A stretch of DNA of 64,000 nucleotides from Pseudomonas sp. MTM4 (GTDB lineage Bacteria > Pseudomonadota > Gammaproteobacteria > Pseudomonadales > Pseudomonadaceae). This document shows, one piece after another, positions 63,019 to 64,000 of this stretch; positions within the stretch are counted from its first letter, which is position 1, and the number at the start of each line of letters is the position of its first letter. Both the position numbers and the translations under genes were made by a program. Below the pieces are notes generated by a model. That model was not told where the DNA came from. It searched no databases and saw only the letters and a program-made list of their open reading frames with translations. The DNA lies in assembly GCF_019355055.1 (NCBI RefSeq), contig NZ_CP048411.1, positions 558,001-622,000 on the forward strand, read 5' to 3'.

Positions 63019-63240
63019 ATGAACCGCAATACTCTCTCAGCAGCAGCGCTTGCCGCTTGCGCCCTGATACTGTCGCCCGTTTCCTTTGCTGAAGAATCGC
63101 CTGCATTCGTCGCTCATTTTTCCTCAATACTTGACCAGGCTAATAGCGCCGCCGCTGAGCGGGCCGTTGCCCGTCAGCCCTCTACCGACTCACATCGGGC
63201 CCACGCTACGATGACGTCAGAGAAATACAAGGACAGCTAA
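63019..63240 (+). CDS. Small secreted protein of unknown function
   Basis: 73 residues from the ATG at 63019 (AGAGG in front). A signal peptide (MNRNTLSAAALAACALILSP) is cleaved near SFA. The mature part is short, with FVAHFSSILDQANSAAAERA, and a hydrophilic tail; no Cys. Not recognised. A terminator follows, so it is a real single-gene unit. Confidence 0.65.
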   Translation: MNRNTLSAAALAACALILSPVSFAEESPAFVAHFSSILDQANSAAAERAVARQPSTDSHRAHATMTSEKYKDS

Positions 63241-63300
63241 TCTCAGCTGGTTGCGTTTCGATGATCGATGCGTGACGCCACATTTGAAAACGTTCCCTCT

Positions 63301-63327
63301 GCCGCTTGAAACATGAGCGGCTTTTTT
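63301..63327 (+). terminator. Rho-independent terminator after the small secreted protein gene
   Basis: GCCGCT and AGCGGC pair with a 9-base loop, followed by TTTTTT. It lies 60 bases after the stop. Confidence 0.8.
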
Positions 63328-63507
63328 GTATTCCGCGCCCGGAAAACGGGTACTGCGTCTCCGGTGTTAACTATGTTTCTACGCAGCCTGATTGCGACCG
63401 CATTTTGTGGTTATGAGAAAACAGTGTCTTGCTCCACGCAGGGCGCGTCCAGATTCAAAGTAGCTTCAAACGAGCCTACTGCCCGTTAAAGTCCAGAGGA
63501 ACCTTCC

Positions 63508-64000
63508 ATGCGTACTTCCATGCTCGCAACCGTATGCGCTGTCGGTCTGGCGCTGGCCGGCAGTGCTTTGGCCGAACCGGCGCTCCAGGTGCTTGGCCGA
63601 GACTATAACTTCCCCAACAAAATCGAAGGTTTGCCTGCCAAGCTCTCGGACTTCCATGGGTTGCAAATCGATTCATTCACTACCTCTGACGACGTCAGGA
63701 TTTCCTATTGGGAGGCCGGCGAGGGCGAGCCGTTGGTGTTCATTCCGGGCTGGTCGGCCAATGGCGCCGAATACATCAATGTGATGTATCTGCTCAGTCG
63801 GCATTATCACGTCTACGTAATGGATCCGCGCAACCAGGGCTTGTCCCAGCGCGTGGAGCACGGTGGCCGGATCTCGCGCTTCTCGATGGACCTGAAGGAG
63901 TTGTCCGATCATCTCAAGCTGGAGAAGGCCAACTACGCGGGCTGGTCAATGGGTGCCTCGGTGCTGTGGGGCTACATCGATCTGTTCGGCACCTCCCGGA
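63508..64000 (+). CDS. Alpha/beta hydrolase with signal peptide (3' truncated by window edge)
   Basis: Open from the ATG at 63508 (AGAGGA in front) to the last base. The signal peptide is MRTSMLATVCAVGLALAGSA, cleaved after LA. The alpha/beta hydrolase fold begins with VRISYWEAGEGEPLVFIPGW (oxyanion region), then YVMDPRNQGLSQR and the nucleophile elbow AGWSMGASV with the catalytic Ser. The acid and His residues are outside the window. A periplasmic or secreted esterase/lipase-type enzyme; the substrate is unknown. Confidence 0.9.
   Translation, partial: MRTSMLATVCAVGLALAGSALAEPALQVLGRDYNFPNKIEGLPAKLSDFHGLQIDSFTTSDDVRISYWEAGEGEPLVFIPGWSANGAEYINVMYLLSRHYHVYVMDPRNQGLSQRVEHGGRISRFSMDLKELSDHLKLEKANYAGWSMGASVLWGYIDLFGTSR

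Noticed and set aside
1..64000. CRISPR arrays, rRNA or tRNA genes
   Set aside because: No regularly spaced direct repeats and no tRNA-like T-loop/acceptor structures were found by reading both strands; a tool-based scan could still show a diverged one.

Overview
The window looks like a chromosomal segment of a Pseudomonadaceae bacterium, most probably the Pseudomonas stutzeri (Stutzerimonas) group. The basis is the high GC content, the single-gene neighbourhoods (tamAB, tpx, hemN, galU, gor, bacterial FAN1, an OprD-type porin, a DUF2790 protein) and short GTAGGGTGGGC...GCCCACC palindromes of the REP type. The assignment is by family recognition, not by a search.

Layout. 1-12.6 kb is ordinary core genome: a hybrid histidine kinase cut by the window edge, a phosphate-binding-like protein fused to an OmpA domain, xthA, a GNAT acetyltransferase, the tamA-tamB pair, an AGCS amino acid symporter and tpx. 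12.8-16.4 kb holds an oxidoreductase with a C-terminal SAF domain and an EamA transporter gene split cleanly by a 1312-bp IS3-family element with a 4-bp target duplication. 16.4-36 kb is a large sugar-acid catabolic block: TRAP transporter (dctPQM), SMP-30-type lactonase, uronate dehydrogenase, tripartite TctABC transporter, two glucarate dehydratases, galactarate dehydratase, KdgD, 2-oxoglutarate semialdehyde dehydrogenase, a D-2-hydroxyacid dehydrogenase, an aldose-1-epimerase-like protein and an OprD-type porin. Together they form the oxidative route from D-galacturonate or D-glucuronate, through galactarate or glucarate, to 2-oxoglutarate. Three 20-bp operator-like sequences with the same pattern lie upstream of udh, in the gudD-kdgD divergent region and upstream of oprD, and suggest one regulon.

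36-51.7 kb returns to mostly core functions: a FAN1 nuclease coupled to a Rad3-type helicase, hemN, galU, a VOC protein, gor, a periplasmic copper chaperone with two DUF202 membrane proteins, threonine aldolase, and a second sugar-acid unit (gntP, an IlvD/Edd-family dehydratase, and a divergent FCD-type GntR regulator).

52.0-60.6 kb is a mobile island. An AT-rich tniA-tniB-tniQ transposition operon is followed by a convergent two-gene operon (winged-helix-like protein plus SF2 helicase) with a divergent small XRE regulator, then by a divergent pair that resembles TnpT (KfrA-like coiled coil) and TnpS (tyrosine recombinase) of the Tn4651 group. A TniABQ element associated with a TnpS/TnpT-like resolution pair, rather than a serine resolvase, is the most unusual thing I see; I could identify candidate left-end repeats but no matching right end. 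The window closes with an orphan AbrB-like protein, a DUF2790 protein, a LysR regulator, a small secreted protein and an alpha/beta hydrolase cut by the window edge.
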